The notes under the pieces were generated by a model. The model was not told the DNA's origin and ran no database searches. It saw only the letters and a program-made list of their open reading frames with translations. The translations under genes were made by a program, and so were the position numbers. A stretch of DNA of 64,000 nt from Actinomycetota bacterium (GTDB lineage: Bacteria > Actinomycetota > Acidimicrobiia > Acidimicrobiales > Ilumatobacteraceae), in assembly GCA_009701715.1 (NCBI GenBank), contig WLJO01000006.1:1-64000 (forward strand), read 5' to 3'. Of this stretch, positions 27,692-39,691 are shown piece by piece. Position 1 is the stretch's first letter. Each line of letters starts with the position of its first letter.

Positions 27692-28446
27692 GAGTGAACC
27701 TCCACGACCTTGCAGAGAACCAGAACCGGGAATGAAATATTGCCGAGCACGATGACGGAGGCAAGGCCACCGGCGAGGTGACGGCGCCACTTGTTGAAGC
27801 GCGGGTGCGACCATCCGAGGGACTGGAACAGGCTCCAGACGCCGTGGAACAGGTGCACACCGAGCGCCAGGTTGGCGAGGATGTACGCCGCCGCCACGAC
27901 CGGGCGGTTGAGCGAGTGCGCCACGTTGTTGTAGGCATCACCGCGGACGAAATTCCCGCCGTTCGCGGTGCCGGCCGTGAGGTCGAGGAGGTGCCACACG
28001 ATGAACAGCAGCACGATCGTCCCGGTCCAGCGCATCGAGCGGCTGGCGAAGCTGGCAACCTGATAGTCACGGGCCGACTGGTACTTCACCGGGCGTGCCT
28101 GACGGTTCATCCGGGTCAGCGTCACGGCGGCGTGAAGGTGGCCGAGGACCGCAGCGATCAGGCCGCCTCGCAGGATCCAGAGCAGGACCGTGCGGGGAAA
28201 GATCGGTACGAGCAACTCGCGCAGGAACTCGGCGTAGTGGTTGTAGTCCTCCCGACCGAGATACATCTTGAGGTTGCCCACCATGTGGACGAGCACGAAG
28301 CCCACGCCCATCAGGCCGGTGAGGGCCATGACGTACTTCTTGCCCACAGAGGTGCTGTACAGGTCCAACAAGAAAGGTTGCTTCTTGCGGGCCCTGGTTG
28401 CGGTGCCCGATACGGGCCCTCGCTGACGGTTGATCACCTGCGCCAT
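27688..28446 (-). CDS. sdhC: Succinate dehydrogenase cytochrome b subunit (single anchor, b558 type)
   Basis: 252 aa with five hydrophobic segments; putative heme-ligand His residues in [37 protein letters not shown] and [13 protein letters not shown]. This is the SdhC family that alone anchors SdhAB and holds two hemes. Start is uncertain: ATG 28446 (GGGAGG 13 nt upstream) is chosen over GTG 28503. No sdhD is present or expected. Divergent from hppA. Confidence 0.9.
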
Positions 28447-28702
28447 CGTTGCCGCCGGCCTCCCAGTCGATTCGATGTGACGTGGCCCCGACGAAGGAGC
28501 CACAATCTGAAACTACCGGGGACCGTGGCCGACAACGTCATGACGCGTCGGAACATGGACCGTAACCAGTCCGTAACAGGGGAAACTTCCCGGGCACCTG
28601 TCGATGGTTTCGGCTTATCGCGTCCGCTTCACCTACACTCTTGGCCGTTGCAACCCTGCTTCGTTCCAGATGGGACGGGCCCGAGATACCCGGAGATCAC
28701 CG

Positions 28703-31057
<2,355 letters not shown>

Positions 31058-31080
31058 CGCACTCCAGAAACGGTTACTCG

Positions 31081-31117
31081 AGCACCCCGGGCCAACGCCC
31101 GGGGTGCTCTCTTTTTT
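31081..31117 (+). terminator. Rho-independent terminator of hppA
   Basis: Perfect 12-bp stem (31081-31092 with 31097-31108, loop CAAC) followed directly by CTCTTTTTT. It starts 24 bp after the hppA stop. Confidence 0.95.
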
Positions 31118-31179
31118 GGCGGCGGTCGGACGGGACATGACACGACACCCCGCAGGGCGAGCACTAGCCTCGCTCACGC

Positions 31180-31809
31180 ATGCTCGCCATCCTCGCCCTG
31201 CTCAATGTCGAAAACATCCTCAAAAGCGGCGGGCTCGCCCTCCTTGCTGTCATTGTCTTCGCTGAGAGCGGCATGCTCGTCGGCTTCTTTCTCCCGGGCG
31301 ACTCGCTGCTGTTCATCGCCGGGTTCCTCGCCTCAACCGCTGGCGGCAACAAGCTGCCAGCGCTTCCTTGGGTCATCCTCACCGTGGTGATCGCCGCGAT
31401 CGCGGGCGATCAGGTCGGTTACCTCATCGGGCGGAAGCTCGGGCCGCGTCTGTTCAACCGGGAAAACTCGAGGCTGCTCAACCCGAAGAACATCGACAAG
31501 ACCCAGGCCTTCTTCGAGCACCACGGACCGAAGTCGATTGTTCTGGCGCGATTCGTCCCGGTCGTACGGGCCTTCGTCGCGGTGATCGCCGGGGCAGGTC
31601 GGATGAACTACCGGACGTTCGTGTCGTACAACATCATCGGCGGTGCCCTCTGGGGCATCGGCCTCCCCGTTCTCGGCTTCTACCTCGGGGAGCGCAAGTG
31701 GGTGAAGGACAACATCGAGATCGTCCTCATCCTCGTCGTCGTGCTGTCACTCGTGCCAGTGGCGATCGAGCTCCTACGCCACCGCCGCGCCGCCGCGCGC
31801 ACCCACTGA
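31180..31809 (+). CDS. DedA family membrane protein
   Basis: 209 aa with 4-5 membrane segments and the DedA/SNARE-associated signature: FAESGMLVGFFLPGDSLLFI, AIAGDQVGYLIGRKLGPRLF, IVLARFVPVVRAFVAVIAGA followed by GRMNYRTFVSYNIIGGALWG. DedA proteins are proposed lipid (undecaprenyl-phosphate or phospholipid) translocases that keep membrane homeostasis. Start ATG 31180. Monocistronic by appearance, between the hppA terminator and the quinone reductase gene. Confidence 0.93.
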   Translation: MLAILALLNVENILKSGGLALLAVIVFAESGMLVGFFLPGDSLLFIAGFLASTAGGNKLPALPWVILTVVIAAIAGDQVGYLIGRKLGPRLFNRENSRLLNPKNIDKTQAFFEHHGPKSIVLARFVPVVRAFVAVIAGAGRMNYRTFVSYNIIGGALWGIGLPVLGFYLGERKWVKDNIEIVLILVVVLSLVPVAIELLRHRRAAARTH

Positions 31810-31855
31810 ACACGCCCTCCGGGACTCACCCACGTACGCCGCGTACGCTCGGGCA

Positions 31856-32824
31856 ATGCGAGCCGTTGTCTGCCACGAACTGGGTCCCGTCGAGAACCTG
31901 AGGGTGGAGGAGCTCCCCACACCAGACCCGGTTCCGGGTACGGTCCGGATCCGTGTGGAAGCGGCAGGCGCCTCGTTCGTGGACGCGTTGCAGGTGGCCG
32001 GCAAGTACCAGTTCGCCTCCAAACCTCCGTACACGCCCGGAGGTGAGGCGGCTGGCGTCGTCGATGCGCTTGGGGAGGGCGTGACCGACATCGCAGTCGG
32101 GGACCGCGTGCTGGCCTCCACCTTCACCGGGGCGTGGGCCGACACCCTGATAGCGAAACCCCACCAGCTGTACCGCATCCCGGCAACCCTCGACGCTGCC
32201 CGCGCAGCAACGTTCCTGCAGGTGTACGGAACAGCATGGTTCGCCCTCACGAGACGGACACAGGTGAACGCCGGCGAGACGGTGCTCGTTACCGGTGCAG
32301 GCGGCGGTGTGGGTCTCGCGGCCATCGACGTAGCCCGGTCGTTCGGCGCACGGGTGATTGCAGTTGCCTCCACCGAGGAGAAGCGTTCGCTCGCGCTGCG
32401 TGCGGGTGCCGATGCGGCGATCGCGAGCGACGACGACGTGAAGTCCCGCTCGCGGGAGTTGACCGACGGCCAGGGGATCGATGTGGTCTACGACGTGACC
32501 GGTGGTGATGTTGCCGAGCAGGCACTTCGTGCACTGCGCTTCGACGGGCGGTACGTCGTGATCGGGTTCACGGCGGGAATCCCCCGCATTCCCCTCAACC
32601 TGGTGCTGCTCAACAACCGCACCGTCGTGGGCGTGGAGTGGGGTGGTTGGGTGCAGCGCAACCCGCAGACGAACCAAGTGCTCGTGAACGAGGTGATCGA
32701 CGCGATCGGGGCTGGGCGGCTCTCCCCGATTGCCCCGTTCGTGCGCCCGCTCACCGACGCAGCCGAGGTGTGCAGCGAACTGCTGACACGCAGGGCGGTC
32801 GGCAAGATCGCGTTCGTTCCCTGA
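31856..32824 (+). CDS. Quinone oxidoreductase-like MDR family enzyme
   Basis: 322 aa. GroES-like N-terminal domain (AVVCHELGPVENLRVEELPT ... KPPYTPGGEAAGVVDALGEG) and a Rossmann domain with VLVTGAGGGVGLAAIDVARS, typical of the zinc-free NADPH:quinone reductase (QOR) branch of medium-chain dehydrogenases; the Cys/His zinc ligands are missing. Likely reduces quinones or enoyl compounds with NADPH. It converges with the DUF3097 gene (3 bp between stops). Confidence 0.9.
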   Translation: MRAVVCHELGPVENLRVEELPTPDPVPGTVRIRVEAAGASFVDALQVAGKYQFASKPPYTPGGEAAGVVDALGEGVTDIAVGDRVLASTFTGAWADTLIAKPHQLYRIPATLDAARAATFLQVYGTAWFALTRRTQVNAGETVLVTGAGGGVGLAAIDVARSFGARVIAVASTEEKRSLALRAGADAAIASDDDVKSRSRELTDGQGIDVVYDVTGGDVAEQALRALRFDGRYVVIGFTAGIPRIPLNLVLLNNRTVVGVEWGGWVQRNPQTNQVLVNEVIDAIGAGRLSPIAPFVRPLTDAAEVCSELLTRRAVGKIAFVP

Positions 32825-32827
32825 TTC

Positions 32828-33643
32828 TCAGCCGAGAAAGTCGAGCAGGAGCTCGACAGCACCGACGAGTTCGGGCTCGAGGTCTGCGTAGGTATTCACC
32901 CGGTTGCGCAGCTTCGGCCAGAGGCCGGTGAGCTCGGTCCCGAGCGCGCGGGCCATGCCCTCCTTCCACGGGATGCCGCGGGGGATGTCCGGCCATGCCT
33001 CGCGACCGATCGCCTTCGGCCGGATACCGGCCCACACGTCCACGAACGGGTGGCCGGTAACGAGCACGAACTCTCCCCGTACCGCTGCCGCCAGCCGCCA
33101 TTCCTTCGAGCCGTCAACGAGATGGTCAACGAGGATGCCGAGCCGACGCTCCGGCGACGGACCGAACTCGCGCACGGCATCCTCGAGATGATCGATCCCG
33201 TGCATCGGCTCCACCACGATGCCCAGTTCGCGCAGGTCATCGCCCCACACGTGTTCGAGCAGTTCGGCATCGTGACGGCCCTCCACCCAGATTCGGCTCG
33301 CGCGTGCAACGCGTGCAGCGGCCGGCCTGCCGCTCGCCACCGAGCCAGAAGCGGTGAGTCGCGGTCCCGTCGGCTTCGCTGCTTCCTCCCGCACAAGCGT
33401 CACCCGCTTGCCCTCGACGAGGAAACCCCCGTCTTTCCAGGTGAAGTGCCGCAACTGTCCCTTGCGGTCGCGCAGCGTCACCGCCTCGAACGTGGCCTTG
33501 ACGATGTCGCCGCAAAACCCGCTGGAGCGATCCTCCACGACGAGACCAGGAACCGCCGTCACCTTGGGGTAGGTGGGCTTTCGCCGCGGGTCGAAGTTCT
33601 CGAGGACATCACGCTCGTAGGCCACGGCACTATTGTCCGTCAT
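32828..33643 (-). CDS. DUF3097 family protein
   Basis: 271 aa, an actinobacterial conserved family of unknown role. Recognised by KPTYPKVTAVPGLVVEDRSS, the segment IWVEGRHDAELLEHVWGDDL (a Toprim-like EGRHD motif), GILVDHLVDGSKEWRLA and LVTGHPFVDVWAGIRPKAIG. The EGxxD and later DHLVDG acidic patches suggest a Toprim-like metal-binding fold, which is inference. The ATG at 33643 overlaps the stop of the upstream gene (ATGA), giving a coupled pair. Confidence 0.87.
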   Translation of the reverse strand: MTDNSAVAYERDVLENFDPRRKPTYPKVTAVPGLVVEDRSSGFCGDIVKATFEAVTLRDRKGQLRHFTWKDGGFLVEGKRVTLVREEAAKPTGPRLTASGSVASGRPAAARVARASRIWVEGRHDAELLEHVWGDDLRELGIVVEPMHGIDHLEDAVREFGPSPERRLGILVDHLVDGSKEWRLAAAVRGEFVLVTGHPFVDVWAGIRPKAIGREAWPDIPRGIPWKEGMARALGTELTGLWPKLRNRVNTYADLEPELVGAVELLLDFLG

Positions 33644-34317
33644 GTGGCAGGGTGAACCCATGCATGCCAGCCGTCGGCAGCGAGCACCTGCTCCACCCCG
33701 CTGCCGTCGCGGCGGCGGTATGGGGCACGCAGCCCCCAACCTGTCGGCCCGCTCGGGGACTGCGGCAGCCACGGGCGGCCCCACACGTGCACACGGCGGC
33801 CTGGGCCGGTGAGGCGGAAGATCCCCTCCCGCAACTCGATCTCCGCGTCCACCTCTCCGCTCTGCTCGTATCCCCCGTCGACGGCTACCGGGCCACCGGA
33901 CGCGTACCACTCAACATCGAACGTGACCGGAACCAGTTCGCCGTACGCGCGCCCGAGCGCCTCGTCCGGTTCGTCGAGCAGCACACCGTGCGCCTCGTTG
34001 CCGAACGACCATTGCTCGAACGGTTCGTCGCAGGTGTGTCCCGCCCACATCTCGGGTGGCTTGATCTCGAGCCCGGCGCGCAGACCGGTGCCGTCGAGTT
34101 CGACAATGTGCAGGTAGGGCTCGCCCGCCCTCACGAGACCGGCCCAGTAGTCGAATCGCTGACCGGTGATCTCCAGACCCACGTACAGCCCGGCCGATGC
34201 CGCAACGTCCCAGCCCCAGAACCACCACGCCTCCACCGGTGCGCTCGGGTGGCGGCCTTCATCAGACGGCCGCCACCGTGCCGGCAACCCAACCGGCTGG
34301 TCCGCGTGTTCGGTCAT
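33640..34317 (-). CDS. Conserved hypothetical protein
   Basis: 225 aa, not recognised. Trp/Tyr-rich and acidic, without signal peptide or membrane segment: PVEAWWFWGWDVAASAGLYV, EMWAGHTCDEPFEQWSFGNE, GRRVHVWGRPWLPQSPSGP. The pattern suggests a beta-sandwich of the sort seen in lipocalin-like or hydroxyneurosporene-synthase-like domains, but this is weak. Its ATG at 34317 is divergent from the SCP2 gene, and its stop overlaps the DUF3097 start, so the two are probably made together. Confidence 0.7.
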   Translation of the reverse strand: MTEHADQPVGLPARWRPSDEGRHPSAPVEAWWFWGWDVAASAGLYVGLEITGQRFDYWAGLVRAGEPYLHIVELDGTGLRAGLEIKPPEMWAGHTCDEPFEQWSFGNEAHGVLLDEPDEALGRAYGELVPVTFDVEWYASGGPVAVDGGYEQSGEVDAEIELREGIFRLTGPGRRVHVWGRPWLPQSPSGPTGWGLRAPYRRRDGSGVEQVLAADGWHAWVHPAT

Positions 34318-34354
34318 GGCGACGAACGGTACCCGACGGGCCAGAATAGGGGCC

Positions 34355-34759
34355 GTGCGATACCTCAGTCTCGAATGGATCGATGCCCTGACCAAGGCCG
34401 TTGCGGCCGACGCGGCGATGCAGCGCGCTGCGGCGGAGAACACCATCGCCATCACCCAGGTCGTCACCGGAACGCCCGAGGGCGACGTGACCTATCACCT
34501 CGCGGTGTCCAACGGCAGAGCCGAGTTCGGTGCCGGACCAGCGACCGACGAGGACCTACGAATGATGCAGGACTGGGACACCGCTGTCGGCGTCGCAACC
34601 AGAACGGTCAACCCGCAGGACGCGCTGATCGACGGGCGCATCCGGCTCGGCGGCGACCCGATGAAACTGATGGCGGCCGAGTCGCTGTTCGTGGCGCTCG
34701 ACGGGATCTTCAACGAGGTCAGCAAGGTCACCACCTACGACGTTCCCGACAAGCCGTGA
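34355..34759 (+). CDS. SCP2 sterol-binding domain protein
   Basis: 134 aa from GTG 34355 (RYLSLEWIDALTKAVAADAA). The pattern of amphipathic N-terminal helix, a beta sheet with DVTYHLAVSNGRAEFGAG, and C-terminal GRIRLGGDPMKLMAAESLFV fits the SCP2 fold that binds lipids, acyl-CoAs or sterols in a hydrophobic tunnel. Stand-alone SCP2 proteins are common in Actinomycetota with lipid catabolism. 33 bp upstream of the glycosylase gene and on the same strand. Confidence 0.85.
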   Translation: MRYLSLEWIDALTKAVAADAAMQRAAAENTIAITQVVTGTPEGDVTYHLAVSNGRAEFGAGPATDEDLRMMQDWDTAVGVATRTVNPQDALIDGRIRLGGDPMKLMAAESLFVALDGIFNEVSKVTTYDVPDKP

Positions 34760-34792
34760 GGCCCGAGCGGGTGTCGGCAGAGGGGTAGCGCG

Positions 34793-35632
34793 ATGCCCGA
34801 ACTGCCCGAACTGCAGGCCCATGCCGAACGGTTGACGAAGGCGTTTGGCGACAAGGTGCTCGAGTCGTTCACGCCGTTCGGCTTCACCGTGCTGAAGACG
34901 GCGACGCCACGACCCACCGAGGCGGTTGGCGAGGTGCTCCAGCGGGTGTGGCGCCGCGGCAAGTACCTCCTCGTCGAGTTCGAGCCAGTGACGTTCGCCG
35001 TGCATCTCATGCAGGGCGGCCGCCTCCACCCGGACGACAAGCACGCCATCAAACCGCGCGGCGGCCAGGCGCGCTGGCGCTTCACCGACGGGTCGGCGCT
35101 GCTCCTCACCGAACAGGGAACGGAACGTCGCGTCGGGGTGTGGTGCCTGCCGACGGCCAAGGCGCTCGCCAGTCCCCCGCTCGCCTCGCTCGGCCCGGAC
35201 GCCGCCGAGGTGGACGCCGAGACGCTCAGCGACCTCTTCCTCATCCACCCGATGCGTCTGCACGGGTTCCTCCGGGACCAGCATCAGATTGCCGGTCTCG
35301 GCCGACGCCTCGCGAACGAGGTCTGTCACCGGGCGCGGCTGTCGCCATTCGCGAACACGGCTCGGCTCGGCATCGAGGGCGCCACCCGGGTGGTTGACGC
35401 GATCGAAGCCGCCTGCGACGAAAGCCTTGCGCACGAACGCGAGCAGGACGAGATGAGTGGCTCGGCCACGAGACCGAGCAAGGTGCACCACCGCGAGGGG
35501 CAGCCGTGTCCGGAGTGCAGTGACATCATCCGGGCAATCGAGTATTCGGGGTACACGATCAATTACTGCCCAGCGTGCCAGACCGGTGGGAAGGTGCTCG
35601 CCGACAACACGACGAGCAAATTCCTTAAGTAG
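34793..35632 (+). CDS. Fpg/Nei family DNA glycosylase
   Basis: 279 aa beginning MPELPELQAHAERLTKAFGD; mature N-terminal Pro2 is the Schiff-base nucleophile and Glu3 the acid. The H2TH domain follows (~130-220) and a C-terminal zinc finger CPECSD...YCPACQ. KYLLVEFEPVTFAVHLMQGG holds the conserved Lys and beta-hairpin. It removes oxidised bases and cleaves the AP site. The first residues PELPEL rather than PELPEV fit the actinobacterial Nei2-like branch, but Fpg cannot be excluded. Confidence 0.92.
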   Translation: MPELPELQAHAERLTKAFGDKVLESFTPFGFTVLKTATPRPTEAVGEVLQRVWRRGKYLLVEFEPVTFAVHLMQGGRLHPDDKHAIKPRGGQARWRFTDGSALLLTEQGTERRVGVWCLPTAKALASPPLASLGPDAAEVDAETLSDLFLIHPMRLHGFLRDQHQIAGLGRRLANEVCHRARLSPFANTARLGIEGATRVVDAIEAACDESLAHEREQDEMSGSATRPSKVHHREGQPCPECSDIIRAIEYSGYTINYCPACQTGGKVLADNTTSKFLK

Positions 35633-35663
35633 ACCCCAGAACTATCGGATCAGCAGGGCTGGA

Positions 35664-36650
35664 TCAGATGAACCCGAGGTCGCGAACGGCGTCGCGCTCC
35701 TCGGCAAGCTCGGCCACCGTCGCGTCGATCTTGCCGCGGCTGTAAGCGTCGATGTCAAGGCCCTGAACGATCTCGTACTTGCCGTCCTTGCACACGCAGG
35801 GGAACGATGAGATGAGGCCCTCGGGCACACCGTACGAGCCGTCGGAGGGGATGCCCATCGACACCCAGTCACCGTCCGCGGTGCCGAGCGACCACGACCG
35901 GATGTGATCAATAGCGGCGTTGGCGGCCGAGGCGGCCGACGAGGCGCCGCGTGCCTCAATGATCGCTGCACCACGCTTGGCGACGGACGGGATGTACGTG
36001 CCGTCCACCCACGCGTGGTCGTTCACCTGCGAATAGGCCTGCTTGCCGCCGACCTCGCAGTGGAAGAGGTCCGGATACTGGGTGGTGGAGTGGTTGCCCC
36101 AGATCGTCATCTTCTTGACGGCCGTGACGGGCTGACCGAGACGCTGCGCGATCTGTGTGACCGCACGGTTGTGGTCGAGGCGCGTCATGGCGGTGAAGTT
36201 GCGCGGGTTCATGCCCTTCGCATTGTTCATCGCGATGAGCGCGTTGGTGTTGGCCGGGTTGCCGACCACGAGCACCTTGATGTCCTTGTTCGCGTTGCGG
36301 GCAATCGCCTCGCCCTGCGGCTTGAAGATCCCGCCGTTGGCGGACAGCAGGTCGCTGCGCTCCATGCCGGCCTTGCGCGGCATCGCGCCGACGAGCAGGG
36401 CAACGTCGGCGTCGCCGAACGCCACGTTCGCGTCGTCGGTGCCCACGACACCGGCGAGCAACGGGAATGCGCAGTCGTCCAACTCCATCCTCACGCCCTC
36501 GAGCGCCTTGAGGGCAGGGGTCACCTCGAGCAACTGGAGGATGACCGGGGTGTCTGGGCCGAGCATGGCACCCGAAGCAATACGGAACAGGAGGCTGTAG
36601 CCGATCTGGCCGGCGGCGCCGGTAACGGCAACTCGAACTGGGGTCTGCAT
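35664..36650 (-). CDS. mdh: Malate dehydrogenase (NAD)
   Basis: 328 aa, starting [20 protein letters not shown] at ATG 36650. Cofactor loop [10 protein letters not shown], substrate arginines in [15 protein letters not shown] and MTRLDHNRA, and catalytic His in [16 protein letters not shown]. This is the cytosolic-type MDH found in Actinomycetota. It converges with the glycosylase gene. The first 17 residues of the longer frame to 36701 are rejected. Confidence 0.97.
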   Translation of the reverse strand: MQTPVRVAVTGAAGQIGYSLLFRIASGAMLGPDTPVILQLLEVTPALKALEGVRMELDDCAFPLLAGVVGTDDANVAFGDADVALLVGAMPRKAGMERSDLLSANGGIFKPQGEAIARNANKDIKVLVVGNPANTNALIAMNNAKGMNPRNFTAMTRLDHNRAVTQIAQRLGQPVTAVKKMTIWGNHSTTQYPDLFHCEVGGKQAYSQVNDHAWVDGTYIPSVAKRGAAIIEARGASSAASAANAAIDHIRSWSLGTADGDWVSMGIPSDGSYGVPEGLISSFPCVCKDGKYEIVQGLDIDAYSRGKIDATVAELAEERDAVRDLGFI

Positions 36651-36734
36651 AGGTATCCCAGCGTACTCATCCGCGCTGCAGGCTCCCCGAATCGGATGCA
36701 TGGAGAACAGGCGCAGCGCGGCCCGCGGGGCACC

Positions 36735-38828
36735 TCAGCCAACGGCTTTGGTAATAGCGCCGACGATGAGTGAGGTGAAGTACCGCTGACCGGCTGGCGC
36801 CAGGTGGATGCGGTCCGCCCAGAAATACGCGCGCCCCGGCGACGACACCCCCTTGGCACCCCAGTAGTAACGCAGTTTGCTCTGCGTCAGCCGCTGCCAG
36901 TCGAGGATCGTGACGTTCGGGAAGCGGTCCCTCGCGGCGAGCAGCAGCCGGTGGTTCCTGGCCTCCTTGGGCAGGCCGTTCACCTGGGGGGTGACCACGA
37001 TCACGTGGTCCACGCCGGTCAGCTTGCCGAGGATGACGTCGATGAGGCGGGCGCTCAGGTTGTCGTTCCCGCCGAGCGCGAGCACGACCACCTCCCCGAG
37101 TTGTCCCGACGCTCGGTACCGGTCGATGAGGCCCTCGGCCTTGCCGAAGCGCCTTGCCTCACCGGCATCCACCCGTATTCCCGCTGCCTCGAGGCGCCCC
37201 TTGGCCCCGAGCATCACTGAGTCGCCGAGCGCGAGCGGCTTGATCGGCATCAGTGGCACGGTGACCGCAGCGGGGGCAGGTGGCGGGGTGCCACCCTGCA
37301 AGGTCGCCACCGGCTTGGTCATAGTGGTGGTCGGGGCGGGAACCATCGTGGTCAACGGTACGAGGGAGGCATTGGTGGGCGACGCCGCTGGCGGCGCGCT
37401 GGTGGGGACACCGATGGTTGCGGGCACCTCGGCCGTGGTGGTTGGCGCCGCGGCGGGCTCGGTATCGGTCCCCAGCATCTCGCAGGCAGCCGGATCACGG
37501 TTACACGCAGCCTGGTCGGCGAGAACGTCCGCTGCGGCGAACGACGACGCCGTCGGCACGACGGTGACGAGCATCGCGACAGCAGCGACAGCAGCAAGCA
37601 CCCTGCTGCGCGCGTAGCCGAGGCCACTGCGCACCGGCACCTCGAGCAGTCGGTACGACAGCTCGGTCAGCACCACCGTGATGAGCAATCGCAGCACCAG
37701 CGCGGGTAGCCATCCCCAGCGAACGTCCGGGCTCGACGGGTCGAGGAGCGACAGGTCGCCGCGCGGCCGTGTCAGCTGAAAGACCGGCCAGTGCCACAGA
37801 TACAGGCCGTAGGAACGCTTGCCGACCCACACGAGCGGTCGAGCGGAGAGCACACGTGACGCCAGCAGCGAGCCGGGGTGGGTGACCGCCACGATCGTCA
37901 TCACCGTGGCGATCCCGATGATGAGGAACCCGCCGCGGAACAACAGGTTGTAGCCATGCACTGCGGATACACCGTCGACAACGAGGTGCCAGCGGAGGAA
38001 GGCCCACACGAGCACGCCGAGTCCTACCGTGCCGGCGACGTCGGTCCAACGACCGTGCCGAGACACCGAGGCCGTGGCGAGGCGCCACGGCCTCCAGAAG
38101 ATCGCGAGTGCGGACCCGAGCAGCAGTCCCGACAGACGCGTCGGCGTGGACAGGTACAAGAAGTTGATGCGCCCGAGGTTCTCAGACCGGTACACGAGCG
38201 CCACCACGAGCGCGATGGCACCGGCCAGGGCGGCGAACACCACGCCAACTGCGGGGAGACGGTGCCGGAAGCGACGCAGCACGAACCACATCACGATCGG
38301 CCACACGAGGTAGAACTGCTCCTCGACCGCGAGCGACCAGAGGTGCCGGAGCAGGGACGGGCGCCCGAGCCGGTCCGAGTACTCGAGCCCGGCGATCACC
38401 TGGTACCAGTTCGTCAGGTACAGCCAGGCAGACACCCACGTCCCGCGGAATGCGCGTACGTGCTCACGCAGCGAATCACTGCTGCTGCCGCCGATCCCCA
38501 CGATTCCCATCGTCACGATGAGCACTGCGAACAGGGCGGGCAGCAGTCGGCGTGCTCGACGCGCCCAGAACTGCTTGATGTCGATCCGGTCGGTTCGTTC
38601 GTGCTCGGCTACAAGCAGTGTCGTAATCAGGTACCCCGAGATCACGAAGAACACCTCGACACCGAGGAACCCACCGGGCATCCAGGACGACGGCATGTTC
38701 TGCTGCGCGTGGTACAGCACGACTGCGGCAACCGCTATCGCGCGCAGGCCGTCGAGGCCCGGGACGTAGGCGAGCGATGCACGCGCCCTCCCGAACAGCG
38801 AGGTGCCCGCAACCGGTGTCGGGTCCAC
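36735..38828 (-). CDS. Acyltransferase 3 with C-terminal SGNH domain (OafA/YrhL-like)
   Basis: 697 aa. N-terminal ~400 residues hold about ten membrane segments with the acyltransferase-3 pattern (YVPGLDGLRAIAVAAVVLYH, GGFLGVEVFFVISGYLITTL, RRARRLLPALFAVLIV, SLAVEEQFYLVWPIVMW). A Thr/Pro/Ala-rich linker (~470-545) leads to an extracytoplasmic SGNH hydrolase domain: ALGDSVMLGAKGRL, LALGGNDNLSARL and a C-terminal ADRIHLAPAGQRYF giving the Ser-Asp-His set. It probably O-acetylates a cell-envelope glycan. GTG 38828 lies 2 nt after the metF stop. Confidence 0.92.
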   Translation of the reverse strand: MDPTPVAGTSLFGRARASLAYVPGLDGLRAIAVAAVVLYHAQQNMPSSWMPGGFLGVEVFFVISGYLITTLLVAEHERTDRIDIKQFWARRARRLLPALFAVLIVTMGIVGIGGSSSDSLREHVRAFRGTWVSAWLYLTNWYQVIAGLEYSDRLGRPSLLRHLWSLAVEEQFYLVWPIVMWFVLRRFRHRLPAVGVVFAALAGAIALVVALVYRSENLGRINFLYLSTPTRLSGLLLGSALAIFWRPWRLATASVSRHGRWTDVAGTVGLGVLVWAFLRWHLVVDGVSAVHGYNLLFRGGFLIIGIATVMTIVAVTHPGSLLASRVLSARPLVWVGKRSYGLYLWHWPVFQLTRPRGDLSLLDPSSPDVRWGWLPALVLRLLITVVLTELSYRLLEVPVRSGLGYARSRVLAAVAAVAMLVTVVPTASSFAAADVLADQAACNRDPAACEMLGTDTEPAAAPTTTAEVPATIGVPTSAPPAASPTNASLVPLTTMVPAPTTTMTKPVATLQGGTPPPAPAAVTVPLMPIKPLALGDSVMLGAKGRLEAAGIRVDAGEARRFGKAEGLIDRYRASGQLGEVVVLALGGNDNLSARLIDVILGKLTGVDHVIVVTPQVNGLPKEARNHRLLLAARDRFPNVTILDWQRLTQSKLRYYWGAKGVSSPGRAYFWADRIHLAPAGQRYFTSLIVGAITKAVG

Positions 38829-38830
38829 GG

Positions 38831-39691
38831 TCAGGAGGTGGGCAGCCCGAGCCGGCCGTAGATCTCCCGGGTGGCGTTCGAGCGGTTCATCGTGAAGAAG
38901 TGCAGCCCGGGTGCGCCTCCGTCGAGGAGCGTGGCGCACAGTTCCGTGGCCACCTCCACACCGATACGCGCCACCTCGGCCTCGTCGCCGGAGTCCCCGA
39001 TCCGCTCGGCCAGCCAGGCCGGGAACACCGAGCCGGAGAGCTCTGCCATGCGCTTCACCTGGTTCTTGTTGGTGACGGGCATGATCCCCGGGATGATCGG
39101 CTTGTCCACGCCGAGCGACGCGAGTTCGTCGACCATCCGGAAGTAGTGGTCCGCCTCGAAGAAGAACTGGGTGATCGCGAAGTCCGCCCGCTTCAGCTTC
39201 TCGGCGAGGTGCCGACGGTCACTGGCACGGTCCGCCGAGCGGGGGTGCATCTCGGGGTGCGCCGCGACTCCGATCGAGAAACCGTCTGCGGAGGCGATGT
39301 GCTCGACGAGGTCGAGCGCATAGGAGTAGTCGCTCGGCCCCGGGTCCGCCCCGGCGGCAGGTGGGTCTCCCCCGAGGGCGAGGATGTTCTCCACTCCCGC
39401 ATCGGTGTAGTTGGCCAGGATCTCGCTGATGTCGGCGCGGGTGTGGGCCGTGCACGTGAGGTGCGCCATCGGCGTGATGTGGGTCTCCTTGCGGACCCAC
39501 TCCACCACTGCGTGCGTACGGGCGCGTGTGCTGCCTCCTGCGCCATAGGTAACGCTCACGAAGCCCGGCGAGAGCGACTCGAGCTCCGCGATCGTTCTGC
39601 CCAGCGTTAGCTGTGCGTAGTCGGTCTTGGGTGGGAAGAACTCGAAGGAGAAGGTGCGGCCGCGCGCAAGGAGATCTGCAATGCGGGCCAT
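38831..39691 (-). CDS. metF: 5,10-methylenetetrahydrofolate reductase
   Basis: 286 aa from ATG 39691 (MARIADLLARGRTFSFEFFP). The catalytic Glu sits in EFFPPKT, and FVSVTYGAGGSTRART, NILALGGDPP and a TIM-barrel QFFFEADHYF are all family markers. It reduces methylene-THF to methyl-THF for methionine synthesis using FAD. Its first 85 bp overlap the 3' end of the upstream membrane-protein gene, and the acyltransferase follows 2 nt after its stop. Confidence 0.95.
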   Translation of the reverse strand: MARIADLLARGRTFSFEFFPPKTDYAQLTLGRTIAELESLSPGFVSVTYGAGGSTRARTHAVVEWVRKETHITPMAHLTCTAHTRADISEILANYTDAGVENILALGGDPPAAGADPGPSDYSYALDLVEHIASADGFSIGVAAHPEMHPRSADRASDRRHLAEKLKRADFAITQFFFEADHYFRMVDELASLGVDKPIIPGIMPVTNKNQVKRMAELSGSVFPAWLAERIGDSGDEAEVARIGVEVATELCATLLDGGAPGLHFFTMNRSNATREIYGRLGLPTS

